Notes: generated by a model not told the origin, from the sequence alone. 64,000 bases of DNA from Photobacterium halotolerans DSM 18316 (GCF_000425165.1 NZ_AULG01000016.1:62001-126000), one strand, 5' to 3'; shown: positions 26,704 to 37,709, numbered from the stretch's first letter. Numbers and translations are program-made.

Positions 26704-28572
26704 ATGTTTAAATTCTTTGAGAAACTGACGGCGCCTTTCCCGGACGAAACGCCTCAGCAGCCCCCAGGCAGCCTGCTGGCATTTTGCCGCTACTATACAC
26801 GTGGTTTCGGTTGGCCATTATTGGCAATGTCTGTTCTCAGCGCCTGTATTGCCATTGTTGAAGTTACTTTATTAGGCTTCATGGGTCAGCTGGTTGACCT
26901 GCTGGCTCAACACTCACCTGACACTTTTCTGGCTGAAGAAAGCGGAAAACTCTGGATGATGGGTCTGCTGATTGTGGTGGTGATCCCCTTCCTCGCTTTC
27001 ACTCACTCAATGATCATGCACCAGACCCTGCTGGGGAATTATCCGATGTCGATCCGCTGGCTGGCACACCGTTATCTGCTGCGCCAGAGCGTCTCGTTTT
27101 ATCAGGATGATTTTGCCGGACGCCTTGCGACCAAAGTAATGCAGACGTCGCTGGCCGTCAGGGAAACCGTGATGAAAATGGTGGACGTGCTGGTTTACAT
27201 CAGCGTTTACTTCACCGCTATGATTGTGATGATGGGCAGCGCAGATTTCATTCTGATGTTGCCTATTCTGGTATGGCTGATGGCCTATGTCGGCATTCAG
27301 TTCTACTTCGTACCGAAAATGAAGAAAATCGCCACCGAACAGGCCGACGCCCGTTCGATGATGACCGGCCGTATTGTCGACAGCTATACCAATATCACCA
27401 CGGTGAAACTGTTCTCGCACACCAACCGTGAAACCGAATATGCCGAAGAAAGCATGCAGGGTTTTCTGGATACGGTATACCGCCAGATGCGCCTGGCAAC
27501 CAAATTCATTTTGAGTGTCGATGCCATTAACTACCTGCTGCTGTTCGTAATTGCCTCTGTCTCCATTGGGCTGTGGATGAACAATGCCGTTACTGTGGGT
27601 GTGATTGCCGTGGCTATCAGTATTGCGCTGCGGGTGCAGGGCATGTCTAAATGGATCATGTGGGAAATCGGTGCACTGTTTGAAAACATTGGTACAGTCG
27701 TTGATGGCATGAAAACCCTGTCTAAACCGGTATCGATTGAAGACAAGGCCGATGCGCAGCCACTTGATGTAACTGAGGGCGGCATTGAATTTGATAACAT
27801 CAGCTTCCATTATGGCGAGAAAGACAAAGGCGTTATCGAACAGCTGAATCTGCATATCAAACCCGGTGAAAAAGTGGGTGTGGTCGGCCGCTCTGGTGCA
27901 GGCAAATCAACACTGGTCAACCTGCTGATGCGTTTCCACGACCTGGAATCCGGTGCCATCCGCATTGACGGCCAGAACATCGCAGATGTCACGCAGGATT
28001 CATTGCGCGGCAATATCGGGATGATCACCCAGGATACTTCTCTGCTGCATCGCTCTATCCGTGAAAACATTCTTTACGGCAGACCCGATGCAACAGAAGA
28101 AGAGCTGCTGGCGGCTACCCGTCAGGCGCACGCCCATGAATTCGTCGAAACACTGACCGATCCGCACGGCAATGTCGGCTACGATGCACAGGTCGGCGAG
28201 CGCGGTGTGAAACTGTCCGGCGGCCAGCGCCAGCGTATTGCCATTTCTCGCGTGCTGCTGAAAGATGCGCCGATTCTGGTGATGGACGAAGCGACCTCAG
28301 CCCTGGACTCAGAAGTCGAAGCGGCGATTCAGGAAAGCCTGTACCAGTTAATGCAAGGCAAAACGGTTATCGCCATTGCGCACCGTTTATCAACCATTGC
28401 AGCCATGGATCGCCTGATTGTCATCGACCAGGGCCAGATTGTTGAGCAAGGCAGCCATCAGGAACTGCTGAGCAAAAACGGCATTTATGCCCATCTGTGG
28501 GCACACCAGACCGGCGGCTTTATCGCCTGTGATCTGGAAGAAAGCCAGCCCGAAGCGGAAATGGCAAAGTAA
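26704..28572 (+). CDS. ABC exporter, fused permease and ATPase
   Basis: A 622-residue half-transporter that should act as a homodimer. A type IV exporter membrane domain with six segments spans about 30-330, including SVSFYQDDFAGRLATKVMQT. The ATPase domain has Walker A GRSGAGKST near residue 396, signature LSGGQRQR near 505, Walker B ILVMDEATSALD near 523 and H-loop AHRLSTIA. The substrate is not evident; lipid, peptide or drug export are all possible. It stands alone with its own terminator. Confidence 0.9.
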   Translation: MFKFFEKLTAPFPDETPQQPPGSLLAFCRYYTRGFGWPLLAMSVLSACIAIVEVTLLGFMGQLVDLLAQHSPDTFLAEESGKLWMMGLLIVVVIPFLAFTHSMIMHQTLLGNYPMSIRWLAHRYLLRQSVSFYQDDFAGRLATKVMQTSLAVRETVMKMVDVLVYISVYFTAMIVMMGSADFILMLPILVWLMAYVGIQFYFVPKMKKIATEQADARSMMTGRIVDSYTNITTVKLFSHTNRETEYAEESMQGFLDTVYRQMRLATKFILSVDAINYLLLFVIASVSIGLWMNNAVTVGVIAVAISIALRVQGMSKWIMWEIGALFENIGTVVDGMKTLSKPVSIEDKADAQPLDVTEGGIEFDNISFHYGEKDKGVIEQLNLHIKPGEKVGVVGRSGAGKSTLVNLLMRFHDLESGAIRIDGQNIADVTQDSLRGNIGMITQDTSLLHRSIRENILYGRPDATEEELLAATRQAHAHEFVETLTDPHGNVGYDAQVGERGVKLSGGQRQRIAISRVLLKDAPILVMDEATSALDSEVEAAIQESLYQLMQGKTVIAIAHRLSTIAAMDRLIVIDQGQIVEQGSHQELLSKNGIYAHLWAHQTGGFIACDLEESQPEAEMAK

Positions 28573-28596
28573 CCAGCTCCTGATCTCAAACAGACA

Positions 28597-28622
28597 AAAC
28601 CAGCCCCAGGGCTGGTTTTTTT
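28597..28622 (+). terminator. Terminator of the ABC exporter gene
   Basis: AACCAGCC and GGCTGGTT form a GC-rich stem followed by seven T. Confidence 0.88.
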
Positions 28623-28644
28623 ATACATCCTCAACCGATACGTA

Positions 28645-29985
28645 TCAGGGGGCGTCACTCTCTGCACCCGTCCCTGCTTCCACCGGCGGGAAAGGATCAC
28701 TGAATATAGGATTGCTCAGGAAGCTGTCATCGGTCAGGGTTTCGAGGAAGGCCACCAGCGCTTCCTTATCAGCCTGGCTTAATCCCATTCTGACTGCCCG
28801 TCCGGTGCGGTCTCTCAGGTCGGGGCTGAGATTAGCGTGGTTGTTGATACCGCTGTTGTAGAACTCAATCACTGACATCAAATCAGGCAAGTGCCCATCG
28901 TGAAAATAGGGAGCGCCAACGGCAATATTGCGCAGCGATCCTGTCTTGAAGAATCCGGCCAGCTCCGGCCGACCCACAACATCACCCACTCCCTGATCCG
29001 GGTCATTATTGCTGACCGAGCCATTGTTGTGGTTTCGGTCCAGCACAAAGGCGGTAGTGGTGTGGCAATCAATGCAGTTCAGAGAATCAAACAAATCCAG
29101 CCCTCTGAGTTCCTGCTCGGTTAACACAGGCGTCGGATCATTGTTCAGCTCGGCCTGAACTGCCTGATCGAACCTGGACTCATAACTCACCATGGCCCGC
29201 ATAAACTGGGACATTGCAAAGGCTATCCGCTGGCTGGTGATGGCTTCATCACCGAAAGCCTCGGTAAACAACTGGCCATAAAAACTGGTCTGTCCCAGCT
29301 TGGTTTCGAGATCAAACAAGTTCATGCCCATCTCAACCGGATCCTGAATCGGCATCAGCGCCTGCTCCTCAAGCGTTGCGGCCCGTTCATCCCAGAAGAA
29401 ACGGCCGGGATCGTAATAGCGGGAATTGGTCAGCCCCATAGAATGACGGCCGGTGTGTCCTCCTTCAAACCCTGTGCTCAGTTGCACCGGATCGGTAAAA
29501 CCATGCTCCTGCTGATGGCAGGAGGCACAGGAGACAGTGTTATTGGCCGATAAGCGGACATCGTAAAACAAAATCCTGCCCAGTTTCGCCACCGGGTTGC
29601 TCAACTCGTTATCATTGGGTGTATTGTCTTGCGTCGCCACGCTGGTAAAGCGAATGTTGTTAAATTCAGTGCTGGACAAACTGGTGTAGTAACCAGGCTG
29701 GCCTGCCACATAGGTTTCAAAATCCGGACTGGCTTCGGTGTCCGGTAACGGCAGTCCATCGATATCCACCCTGGGTTCAGGATCAGGCTCACCATCGCCG
29801 GGAGGCTGGCCATCGCCTGAGCCGTCACCGCCACCATCACCAGGATTGTTTACAGGCGAACCATCACCGCCTGGGTCACCAGGTATTACTGTTGAAGGCT
29901 GGTCGATTACCGGTTCATCGTCATCATTACATCCCGCAAGTGCTGTTATTGCCACAGCCAGCAAAAAGACATGTGAGTACTTCAT
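28645..29985 (-). CDS. Lipoprotein di-haem cytochrome c peroxidase (MauG/CcpA family)
   Basis: A 446-residue protein. The start at 29985 follows AGAGGTG and gives a signal with lipobox ALAGC, so it is membrane-anchored in the periplasm or outer membrane. A low-complexity linker of Gly, Asp, Pro and Ser follows (about 28-70). The catalytic part has two haem-c sites, CASCH near residue 153 and CIDCH near 305, and conserved HSMGLTNSRYYDP and APYFHDGHLPDLMSVIEFYN. It likely reduces H2O2 or oxidises a partner. It converges with the ABC exporter. Confidence 0.9.
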   Translation of the reverse strand: MKYSHVFLLAVAITALAGCNDDDEPVIDQPSTVIPGDPGGDGSPVNNPGDGGGDGSGDGQPPGDGEPDPEPRVDIDGLPLPDTEASPDFETYVAGQPGYYTSLSSTEFNNIRFTSVATQDNTPNDNELSNPVAKLGRILFYDVRLSANNTVSCASCHQQEHGFTDPVQLSTGFEGGHTGRHSMGLTNSRYYDPGRFFWDERAATLEEQALMPIQDPVEMGMNLFDLETKLGQTSFYGQLFTEAFGDEAITSQRIAFAMSQFMRAMVSYESRFDQAVQAELNNDPTPVLTEQELRGLDLFDSLNCIDCHTTTAFVLDRNHNNGSVSNNDPDQGVGDVVGRPELAGFFKTGSLRNIAVGAPYFHDGHLPDLMSVIEFYNSGINNHANLSPDLRDRTGRAVRMGLSQADKEALVAFLETLTDDSFLSNPIFSDPFPPVEAGTGAESDAP

Positions 29986-30012
29986 GGTTACACCTCTGCC
30001 TAACCACTGCAT

Positions 30013-30476
30013 TTGTTGTTATTCGTCGAGGGTCTGGCGGTGTAGGTCCCGCCTAATGAAAACAGTAGCAGTTGAGCGAAAGGAAAGGTTTCTGAATAGT
30101 AAGACACAATTCCAGCTGATTTCTCAGAAGCCCCTGGATGGTGATGACCAAGTGTAAATTGAACAGCCACAAGACAGGCTGAACCATTTATGTTCAACAA
30201 GGTGCCAGTAGCAGTCCGAAAGTCCGGATTCTTAACGGCTATCAAGCACAGGATTAACACCAAAGATTCGACAGCAAACCAAATTGGCCTGAAAATTTTT
30301 TAAAGCATTAGCTGCAACACAATTAAAAACTTTAAAAACAACAGTATAAAACCAAAAATACCCCAAAATAATCACACAACTAAACATTACAACACTAAAC
30401 ATTTTTTGACTTAGATCATTCAATGTGTCATTTTATTTTTAATTAATCGTTCAATTAAAAAAATTGGTGACTGATC
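30013..30476. other. Divergent intergenic region before the bet operon
   Basis: These 464 bases separate the peroxidase gene from betI. The right 200 bases are very AT-rich and contain an inverted repeat that may be the BetI operator. No gene is evident. Confidence 0.5.
30436..30461. promoter_or_regulatory. Candidate BetI operator
   Basis: TTTTTAATT and AATTAAAAA are inverted around AATCGTTC, with TTGAACGATT readable on the minus strand. It lies 16 bases before the betI start. Autorepression by BetI relieved by choline is known in related bacteria; that this is the site is inferred. Confidence 0.5.
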
Positions 30477-31067
30477 ATGCCCAAAGTAGGAATGCCGGAA
30501 ATCCGCAAACCACAGCTGGTGGAAGCCACCATGGCTGCCATAGATGAAGTGGGTCTGGCAGGAGCCAGTGTGGCACTGATCAGCAGAAAAGCCGGTGTGT
30601 CACCGGGTATCATCAACCACTACTTTGGCGGTAAGCACGGTCTGCTGGAAGAAACCATGCGTTCGGTACTGCGCCAGCTATCGCATACCGTGATGGAACA
30701 CCTGGCGAGCCTTGATAAGAAAGATGTCCCGGGCCGGATCAAAGCCATTGTCGCCGGTAATTTCGACAGCTATCAGGTCGACAACAAAGTCGTCAAAACC
30801 TGGCTGTCCTTCTGGGCGCAGGCCATGCATGACCCGCAACTTCACCGCCTGCAGCGGGTTAACGAAAAACGCCTGTTATCCCACCTTCGCCATGAGTTAA
30901 AGCAGGTGCTGCCTGCCGACAAGGCCTTGTTTGTTGCCCAGGGCACAGCAGCACTGATCGACGGCATCTGGTTACGAGGGGCACTGACACCGGGCGGTAT
31001 CTGCCCGACTCAGGCGCAGTCCATTATTACCGATTACCTCGAAAAGCAACTGGCACCCTATCTTTAA
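30477..31067 (+). CDS. betI: Choline-responsive repressor BetI
   Basis: A 196-residue TetR-family repressor. It starts [20 protein letters not shown], typical of BetI, and its helix-turn-helix is in [20 protein letters not shown] (about 38-57). The C-terminal ligand domain ends [10 protein letters not shown]. It represses the bet operon until choline is present. It is the first gene, followed by betB. Confidence 0.94.
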   Translation: MPKVGMPEIRKPQLVEATMAAIDEVGLAGASVALISRKAGVSPGIINHYFGGKHGLLEETMRSVLRQLSHTVMEHLASLDKKDVPGRIKAIVAGNFDSYQVDNKVVKTWLSFWAQAMHDPQLHRLQRVNEKRLLSHLRHELKQVLPADKALFVAQGTAALIDGIWLRGALTPGGICPTQAQSIITDYLEKQLAPYL

Positions 31068-31152
31068 TCACAGTGTGCCAACAAGCAGACATTCATTATT
31101 CTTCGGGACTGATGCTACCCCATCAGCCACGACACAGGAGCAGAGAAGCAGT

Positions 31153-32613
31153 ATGACCATGACATCCCTGTACATTCACGGCCAGGCCATTCAAGCCACT
31201 TCCGGCGAACATTTTGCAACCCGTAATCCGGCTACCGGTGAAGTGATCGCTGAGATCGGCCAGGCTTCTGAAGCCGATATGGCACGCGCGATTGAATCTG
31301 CCAAAGCCGGTTTTGCCGAGTGGTCTGCCATGAGCGGCGCCGAACGGGGCCGTATTCTGATGAAAGCCGTCGCTCTGCTGCGTGAACATAACGATGAACT
31401 GGCAGCACTGGAAGTGCAGGACACAGGCAAACCGCTGCAGGAAGCGCTGGAAGTTGATATTGCGACAGGTGCCGATGTGATCGAATACTACGCCGGTCTG
31501 GCAGCCAGTCTGTCCGGTCAGCAGCAGGATCTCGGTCACGGCCAGTTTTTCTATACCCGACGCGAGCCACTGGGTATCTGTGCCGGTATCGGTGCCTGGA
31601 ACTACCCGATCCAAATCGCGATGTGGAAATCGGCCCCTGCGCTGGCGGCAGGTAATGCCATGATTTTCAAACCGTCAGAAGAAACCCCGCTGACCGCACT
31701 CAAGCTGGCAGAAATCTATACCGAAGCCGGTGTCCCTGACGGTGTGTTCAACGTAGTTCAGGGTGATTATCGTGTCGGCCAGATGCTGTCACGCCACCCG
31801 GAAATCGCCAAAGTGTCCTTCACCGGTGAATGCGGTACAGGCAAGAAAGTGATGGCCGATGCTGCCGGTACCCTGAAAGACGTCACGATGGAGCTGGGTG
31901 GTAAGTCACCGCTGATCGTGTTTGACGATGCCCAGCTGGATAACGCCGTGTCAGCCGCCATGATGGCGAACTTCTACACTCAGGGCGAAGTGTGCACGCA
32001 CGGCACCCGGGTATTTGTTCACGATGCCGTTTACGACGAGTTCCTGACTCGTCTGGCAGCGCGCACCGCCAGACTGAAAGTCGGCGACCCGAGCGATATC
32101 AATACCCAGATTGGTGCCCTGATTTCTGCTGACCATCTGGAAAAAGTGCTGGGCTTTATTGAAGCCGGCAAACAGTCCGGCGCCCGTCTGCTGGCCGGTG
32201 GTCATCGCGTGACCGAAAACGGTCTGGACAAAGGCAACTTCGTTGCGCCAACCATCTTCGCCGACTGCACCGATGACATGCCGCAGGTCAAAGAAGAGAT
32301 TTTTGGCCCTGTGATGTCAGTGCTGCGTTTCAGCGATGAAGACGAGGTGATTCGTCGTGCCAACGATACAGATTACGGTCTGGCGGCCGGTATTTTTACT
32401 CAGAACCTGTCACGCGCTCATCGTCTGATCGCCCGTATCGAAGCCGGTATCTGCTGGATCAACACCTGGGGCGGTTCTCCGGCAGAAATGCCGGTCGGTG
32501 GTTACAAGCACTCTGGTGTCGGGCGCGAAAACGGCCCGGATACCCTGAATCATTACACTCAGACCAAGAGTGTGCTGATTGAACTGGGTGATCTTGAATG
32601 CCCTTACCAGTAA
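31153..32613 (+). CDS. betB: Betaine aldehyde dehydrogenase
   Basis: A 486-residue NAD(P)-dependent aldehyde dehydrogenase. The catalytic Glu lies in ELGGKSPL near residue 246 and the catalytic Cys in [11 protein letters not shown] near 280; [11 protein letters not shown] forms the cofactor loop. It converts betaine aldehyde to glycine betaine in the cytoplasm. I chose ATG at 31153, after AGGAGCAGAGAAG; a longer frame from 31075 has no support. It is flanked by betI and betA. Confidence 0.95.
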   Translation: MTMTSLYIHGQAIQATSGEHFATRNPATGEVIAEIGQASEADMARAIESAKAGFAEWSAMSGAERGRILMKAVALLREHNDELAALEVQDTGKPLQEALEVDIATGADVIEYYAGLAASLSGQQQDLGHGQFFYTRREPLGICAGIGAWNYPIQIAMWKSAPALAAGNAMIFKPSEETPLTALKLAEIYTEAGVPDGVFNVVQGDYRVGQMLSRHPEIAKVSFTGECGTGKKVMADAAGTLKDVTMELGGKSPLIVFDDAQLDNAVSAAMMANFYTQGEVCTHGTRVFVHDAVYDEFLTRLAARTARLKVGDPSDINTQIGALISADHLEKVLGFIEAGKQSGARLLAGGHRVTENGLDKGNFVAPTIFADCTDDMPQVKEEIFGPVMSVLRFSDEDEVIRRANDTDYGLAAGIFTQNLSRAHRLIARIEAGICWINTWGGSPAEMPVGGYKHSGVGRENGPDTLNHYTQTKSVLIELGDLECPYQ

Positions 32614-32670
32614 CCACGTATGTAAAAAAAAACACGCCAGGCCAAAGAGAACAGACGAAAAGGGGACGCC

Positions 32671-34365
32671 ATGAAGCAAGAATTTGATTACATCATTGTC
32701 GGTGCCGGTTCAGCAGGTTGTGTGCTGGCCGACCGCCTGACCGAGAGCGGCGAGCACCAGGTGCTGCTGCTGGAAGCCGGTGGCAGCGACAAGAGTATTT
32801 TTATTCAGATGCCAACGGCACTGTCGTACCCGATGAACAGCGATAAATACGCCTGGCAGTTCGAGACTCAGCCGGAATTTGGCCTGGATGGCCGCCAGCT
32901 GCACTGCCCGCGCGGTAAAGTGCTGGGGGGCAGCTCATCGATCAACGGTATGGTGTATGTCCGTGGTCACGCCTGCGACTTCGACGAATGGGAAGCGCAC
33001 GGCGCGGCTGGCTGGAGCTACCGTGAGTGCCTGCCCTACTTCCGCCGGGCTGAAAAATGGAAAGACGGTGAAGATGCCTACCGCGGCGGAGACGGCCCGG
33101 TCGCCACCTGTAACGGTAATGATATGGCGCTCAATCCGCTGTATCAGGCCTTTATTGATGCCGGTCAGCAGGCCGGTTATCCGGCAACAGACGATTACAA
33201 CGGTTATCAGCAGGAAGGTTTCGGCCCGATGCACATGACGGTGGATCAGGGTGTACGGGCCTCGACCTCGAACGCTTACCTGCGCCGGGCGATGAAGCGC
33301 AGCAACCTGACCGTCCTGACTGGCGTATTGAGCCGCAAAGTGGTACTGGAAGGCAAAACAGCCACCGGTATTGAATTTGAACGCGGCGGTAAGGTGCAAA
33401 CGGCGACGGCGAGAAAAGAAGTGATTCTGTCTGCCGGTTCGGTCGGCTCACCGCAATTGCTGCAACTGTCGGGCATCGGTCCAAAAGCCGTGCTGGAAGA
33501 AGCAGGTATTGAAGTAAAACATGACCTGCCGGGCGTGGGTGAAAACCTGCAGGATCACCTGGAAGTCTATTTCCAGTACGAATGTAAAGAGCCGGTGACC
33601 CTGAACAGCAAGCTTGGCCTGATCAGCAAAGGCATGATAGGCACCCGCTGGATCCTGTTCAAAGACGGACTGGGTGCGACCAACCACTTTGAATCCTGCG
33701 CCTTCATCCGTTCGCGTGCCGGTCTGAAATGGCCCAATGTGCAGTACCACTTCCTGCCAGCCGCGATGCGTTACGACGGTCAGGCCGCCTTTGAGGGGCA
33801 CGGTTTTCAGGTCCATGTCGGCCCGAATAAACCGGAGAGCCGCGGTCGGATCTGGGTCACATCGGCTGATCCGAAAGCCAAGCCGGGGATTGAGTTCAAC
33901 TACATCAGCACCGAGCAGGACAAGCAGGACTGGCGGGACACCATACGCCTGACCCGCGACATTCTGACCCAGCCGGCAATGTCGGCGTATCGCGGCCAGG
34001 AAATCCAGCCGGGTGAACATATCCAGAGTGATGAAGCCATTGATGCCTGGGTTCGTGAAAACGTCGAGAGTGCGTATCACCCGTCCTGCACCTGTAAAAT
34101 GGGCAGCGAAGAGGATGCCATGGCGGTACTGAACAGCGACTGCCAGGTACGCGGCATCGACAGTTTGCGGGTGGTCGACTCCTCTGTCTTCCCGACGATT
34201 CCCAACGGCAACCTCAACGCGCCAACTATCATGGTGGCAGAAAAAGCCGCCGACAAGATTCTGGGCAAACCGGCTTTGCCCGCAGCGCATGTCCCGGTCT
34301 GGATTGCCGACAACTGGCAGGAGCAGCAACGCAGCAAAGAGCCTGAAGCTGCTGACACAAACTAA
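32671..34365 (+). CDS. betA: Choline dehydrogenase
   Basis: A 564-residue GMC-family flavoenzyme. The FAD site is in [17 protein letters not shown] at residues 5-21, with [14 protein letters not shown] further on. The C-terminal catalytic histidine region reads [12 protein letters not shown], and the final block is [18 protein letters not shown]. It oxidises choline to betaine aldehyde, passing electrons to the respiratory chain at the inner membrane. AAAAGGGG lies upstream. It sits between betB and choX. Confidence 0.95.
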   Translation: MKQEFDYIIVGAGSAGCVLADRLTESGEHQVLLLEAGGSDKSIFIQMPTALSYPMNSDKYAWQFETQPEFGLDGRQLHCPRGKVLGGSSSINGMVYVRGHACDFDEWEAHGAAGWSYRECLPYFRRAEKWKDGEDAYRGGDGPVATCNGNDMALNPLYQAFIDAGQQAGYPATDDYNGYQQEGFGPMHMTVDQGVRASTSNAYLRRAMKRSNLTVLTGVLSRKVVLEGKTATGIEFERGGKVQTATARKEVILSAGSVGSPQLLQLSGIGPKAVLEEAGIEVKHDLPGVGENLQDHLEVYFQYECKEPVTLNSKLGLISKGMIGTRWILFKDGLGATNHFESCAFIRSRAGLKWPNVQYHFLPAAMRYDGQAAFEGHGFQVHVGPNKPESRGRIWVTSADPKAKPGIEFNYISTEQDKQDWRDTIRLTRDILTQPAMSAYRGQEIQPGEHIQSDEAIDAWVRENVESAYHPSCTCKMGSEEDAMAVLNSDCQVRGIDSLRVVDSSVFPTIPNGNLNAPTIMVAEKAADKILGKPALPAAHVPVWIADNWQEQQRSKEPEAADTN

Positions 34366-34519
34366 CGCGCAACAATGAACAACAGCCCCTTTTAGTGGTG
34401 GTGAGACTCACCACCACAAGGCCACTGCATGCCTGTTTTCAGTCAGCAGGCGGGCCTGTACTCACGCCTCAGCGAACACGAGGCTAAATAACAGCAACGA
34501 AATGGATAAAGGACACGTC

Positions 34520-35464
34520 ATGACGACAATTAAGAAAACCATCAAGTACACTGCATTTGCGACACTTTTTGCTGCCGGCACCCAGCCCGTAATGGCTGCG
34601 CAGTGCGACACGGTTCGCTTCTCTGATGTGGGCTGGACCGACATCACCGCCACCACGGCCGTAACCAGCGAAGTGCTGAAAGGTCTGGGCTATAAAACCA
34701 AAACACAGCTGCTGTCTGTACCTGTTACATACTCTTCCATGGCCAATGGTGACATAGATATCTTCCTCGGTAACTGGATGCCGACCATGGAAGGTGATAT
34801 CGCCAAATACCGCGACAACGGCACCGTTGAAACCGTTCGCGCCAATCTCGAAGGCGCTAAATACACCCTGGCCGTACCGAAATACGTTTACGATGCCGGC
34901 GTGCACAGCTTTGCCGATCTGGCGAAGTTCGAAGACAAATTCCGCGGCCGGATCTACGGCATTGAACCGGGTAACGACGGCAACCGTCTGATTCAGGACA
35001 TGATCGACCAAAACGCCTTTGGTCTGGAAGACTTCCGCCTGGTGGAATCCAGCGAAGCGGGCATGGTTTCTCAGGTGAAACGTGCCGTGAACCGTGACCA
35101 GTGGGTAGTTTTCCTGGGTTGGGCGCCGCACCCGATGAACAATAATTTCGAGCTGAAATACCTGGACGGCGGTGATGACTTCTTCGGCCCTAACTACGGC
35201 GGGGCCAGCGTGTTTACCAATGTTCGCAAAGACTACCTGCAAACTTGTCCGAACGTTGGCCAGTTACTGCAAAACCTGACATTCAGCCTGGAAATGGAAA
35301 ACGCCCTGATGGGTGACATTCTCAACGATCAGCAAAAACCCGCCGCTGCCGCCAAAGCCTGGCTACAGGAAAACCCGGCCGTACTGGATAAATGGCTGAA
35401 AGACGTGACTGCCCTCGACGGCAGCAAAGGCACAGACGCCGTGAAGAATTACCTGAACATTTAA
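34520..35464 (+). CDS. choX: Choline/betaine ABC transporter binding protein
   Basis: A 314-residue periplasmic binding protein of the OpuAC/ChoX family with a signal peptide cut near VMAAQ. The mature part begins CDTVRFSDVGWTDITATTAV, and MANGDIDIFLGNWMPTMEGD is the typical ligand-loop region with aromatic cage residues. It binds choline, perhaps betaine too, and delivers it to ChoW. The start at 34520 follows AAAGGA; an ATG at 34502 lacks a site. Confidence 0.9.
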   Translation: MTTIKKTIKYTAFATLFAAGTQPVMAAQCDTVRFSDVGWTDITATTAVTSEVLKGLGYKTKTQLLSVPVTYSSMANGDIDIFLGNWMPTMEGDIAKYRDNGTVETVRANLEGAKYTLAVPKYVYDAGVHSFADLAKFEDKFRGRIYGIEPGNDGNRLIQDMIDQNAFGLEDFRLVESSEAGMVSQVKRAVNRDQWVVFLGWAPHPMNNNFELKYLDGGDDFFGPNYGGASVFTNVRKDYLQTCPNVGQLLQNLTFSLEMENALMGDILNDQQKPAAAAKAWLQENPAVLDKWLKDVTALDGSKGTDAVKNYLNI

Positions 35465-35532
35465 TCATTTGCCGCAGGTGCTGAACCTGGCGCCTGCGGC
35501 CGCTTTTGTTGTACCCCTTTTAAGGAGTTAAT

Positions 35533-36381
35533 GTGAATTTTATTACCGATCATAAGATCCCACTGGGCGAATGGATGGCAAACCTGGTCGACTGGCTGAC
35601 TTTCAATGCGGCCGGCTTTTTCGACGCCATCTCCTACAGCCTGGAATCTCTGATCATGATGCTGGTGGATGTGTTTAAGTGGATGCCACCTGCGGTGCCG
35701 ATTCTGATCACCGCGCTGCTGGCCTGGGCGCTGCACCGCAGTATTTCGCTGGTCGTCTTTATCGTCGTCGCGCTCTTGCTGATCCTCAACCTGGGTTACT
35801 GGCAGGAAATGCTGGAAACCTTTGTACTGGTGCTGACCGCTACTTCTATTTCAGTGCTGGTTGGTGTACCCATCGGCATTATGGCAGCGCACCGGCCGTG
35901 GCTCTATACCCTGATGCGGCCGATTCTTGATCTGATGCAGACTATCCCGACTTTCGTGTACCTGATCCCAACGCTGGTGCTGTTCGGTCTGGGCGTGGTT
36001 CCGGGATTAATTTCCACCATTATTTTTGCCATTGCTGCTCCGATTCGACTGACCTATCTGGGGATCAGCCGCGTACCGGAAGAACTGCTCGAAGCAGGTC
36101 AGGCCTTCGGTGCGACACGTTCCAAGCTGCTGTTCAAAGTAGAACTGCCGGCGGCAATGCCAAACATCATGGCGGGTATTACCCAATGTATCATGCTGTC
36201 TCTGTCTATGGTGGTGATTGCCGCGCTGGTAGGTGCCGATGGTCTGGGTAAACCTGTGATCCGCGCACTGAACACCGTGAACATTTCGCAGGGCTTTGAA
36301 GCAGGTCTGGCGATTGTACTGGTCGCTATTATTCTCGACCGCCTGTGTAAAACCCCGGCCAGCAAAAATCAGGAGAGCTGA
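35533..36381 (+). CDS. choW: Choline/betaine ABC transporter permease
   Basis: A 282-residue inner-membrane permease of the ProW/OpuAB family with about six to seven segments. The ATPase-contact loop is in EAGQAFGATRSKLLFKVELP. Translation starts at GTG, five bases after AAGGAG. It forms the pore of the choline importer with ChoX and ChoV. Confidence 0.92.
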   Translation: MNFITDHKIPLGEWMANLVDWLTFNAAGFFDAISYSLESLIMMLVDVFKWMPPAVPILITALLAWALHRSISLVVFIVVALLLILNLGYWQEMLETFVLVLTATSISVLVGVPIGIMAAHRPWLYTLMRPILDLMQTIPTFVYLIPTLVLFGLGVVPGLISTIIFAIAAPIRLTYLGISRVPEELLEAGQAFGATRSKLLFKVELPAAMPNIMAGITQCIMLSLSMVVIAALVGADGLGKPVIRALNTVNISQGFEAGLAIVLVAIILDRLCKTPASKNQES

Positions 36382-36383
36382 AC

Positions 36384-37592
36384 ATGACTGCCATTCGAAT
36401 TGAAAACTTAGACGTCATCTTCGGTAAAAATACCGAGCAGTCACTGGCACTGCTGGATCAGGGCAAAAGCCGTCAGGAGATCATCGACCAGACCGGCGAT
36501 GTGGTCGGCGTGAATAACGTCAGTCTTAACGTGCAGCAAGGTGAGATTTGTGTCCTGATGGGCCTGTCAGGTTCAGGCAAATCCAGCCTGCTGCGGACCA
36601 TCAACGGCCTGAACCCGGTTTCGCGCGGTAAGCTGGAAGTGCAGGATGGTGATGGCATGGTCGATCTGGCCAGCTGCGATGCTACTAGCCTGCGCCACAT
36701 GCGCACCGAACGTATTTCCATGGTGTTCCAGAAATTTGCCCTGATGCCCTGGTTATCTGTGCTGGATAACGCAGCATTTGGTCTGGAAATGCAGGGCATC
36801 AGTAAATCTGAACGCCGCCGCCGGGCGATGGAAAAACTGGAAATGGTGGGACTGGCAGAGTGGAAAGACAAGCTGCCGCACGAACTGTCAGGCGGTATGC
36901 AGCAACGTGTCGGCCTGGCCCGCGCCTTTACCATGGACAGTGATATCCTGCTGATGGATGAACCGTTTTCGGCGCTGGATCCACTGATTCGCAGTCAGTT
37001 GCAGGACGAATTGCTCGATCTGCAACGCAAGCTGAATAAGACCATAGTCTTTGTCAGTCACGATCTGGATGAAGCGCTGAAAATCGGTAATAACATTGCC
37101 ATCATGGAATCGGGTGAGCTGATCCAGCACGGTAAACCGGAAGAGATTGTTCTGAAACCTAACACTCAGTATGTCAAAGATTTCGTCGCCCATACCAATC
37201 CGCTTAACGTGCTGCGGGGCCGTTCGCTGATGACGCCGACCAGCGCGCTGGAAAGCCTGGAAGACATGCTGATCCTCAACCGTCACGAAGGTACCCGGTT
37301 AAACACCAATGATGCCGGTGAAGTACTGGCGGCTCGTCGTCAGGAGCAGGATCTGGCGCTGCAAAGCTGGCATCAGGGTGACGACCTTGACAGCCTGACT
37401 CAGACGCACATAGTAACCACCAGCCCGGATATCTCAATGCGCGATGCGCTGGAAATCCGCTACCGTACCGGCCAGCCAGTGCTGCTGACCGAGCGTAAAG
37501 AGGGTGACAAAAATACCCTGGTGGGTGTGCTGTCCGATCAGGATTTCTACCACGCCCTGCTGGGGAAACACTTTGAGGCCAAGCTGGCGTAA
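36384..37592 (+). CDS. choV: Choline/betaine ABC transporter ATPase
   Basis: A 402-residue ATPase of the ProV/OpuAA type. Walker A GLSGSGKSS is near residue 59, signature LSGGMQQR near 167, Walker B ILLMDEPFSALDP near 187. The C-terminal 130 residues form a CBS-like regulatory region, as in osmosensing family members. It starts two bases after the choW stop and ends the operon. Confidence 0.93.
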   Translation: MTAIRIENLDVIFGKNTEQSLALLDQGKSRQEIIDQTGDVVGVNNVSLNVQQGEICVLMGLSGSGKSSLLRTINGLNPVSRGKLEVQDGDGMVDLASCDATSLRHMRTERISMVFQKFALMPWLSVLDNAAFGLEMQGISKSERRRRAMEKLEMVGLAEWKDKLPHELSGGMQQRVGLARAFTMDSDILLMDEPFSALDPLIRSQLQDELLDLQRKLNKTIVFVSHDLDEALKIGNNIAIMESGELIQHGKPEEIVLKPNTQYVKDFVAHTNPLNVLRGRSLMTPTSALESLEDMLILNRHEGTRLNTNDAGEVLAARRQEQDLALQSWHQGDDLDSLTQTHIVTTSPDISMRDALEIRYRTGQPVLLTERKEGDKNTLVGVLSDQDFYHALLGKHFEAKLA

Positions 37593-37623
37593 CTCTTCGG
37601 CCTCAAACCTTTCTCTCACAGTC

Positions 37624-37654
37624 AAAAGCACGCTGCCTTAGCGTGCTTTTTTTA
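37624..37654 (+). terminator. Terminator of the bet-cho operon
   Basis: AAAAGCACGCT and AGCGTGCTTTT form a perfect 11-bp stem around GCCTT, followed by further T. Confidence 0.92.
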
Positions 37655-37709
37655 TACTGTCATTATTTTCGCTTTTCCTGCCTGCCATGCCTTTGCTGGC
37701 TTGCATACA

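Noticed and set aside
27007-27855. A 282-codon minus-strand frame inside the ABC exporter gene
   Set aside because: It is a His-rich shadow of the exporter coding sequence and has no family resemblance.
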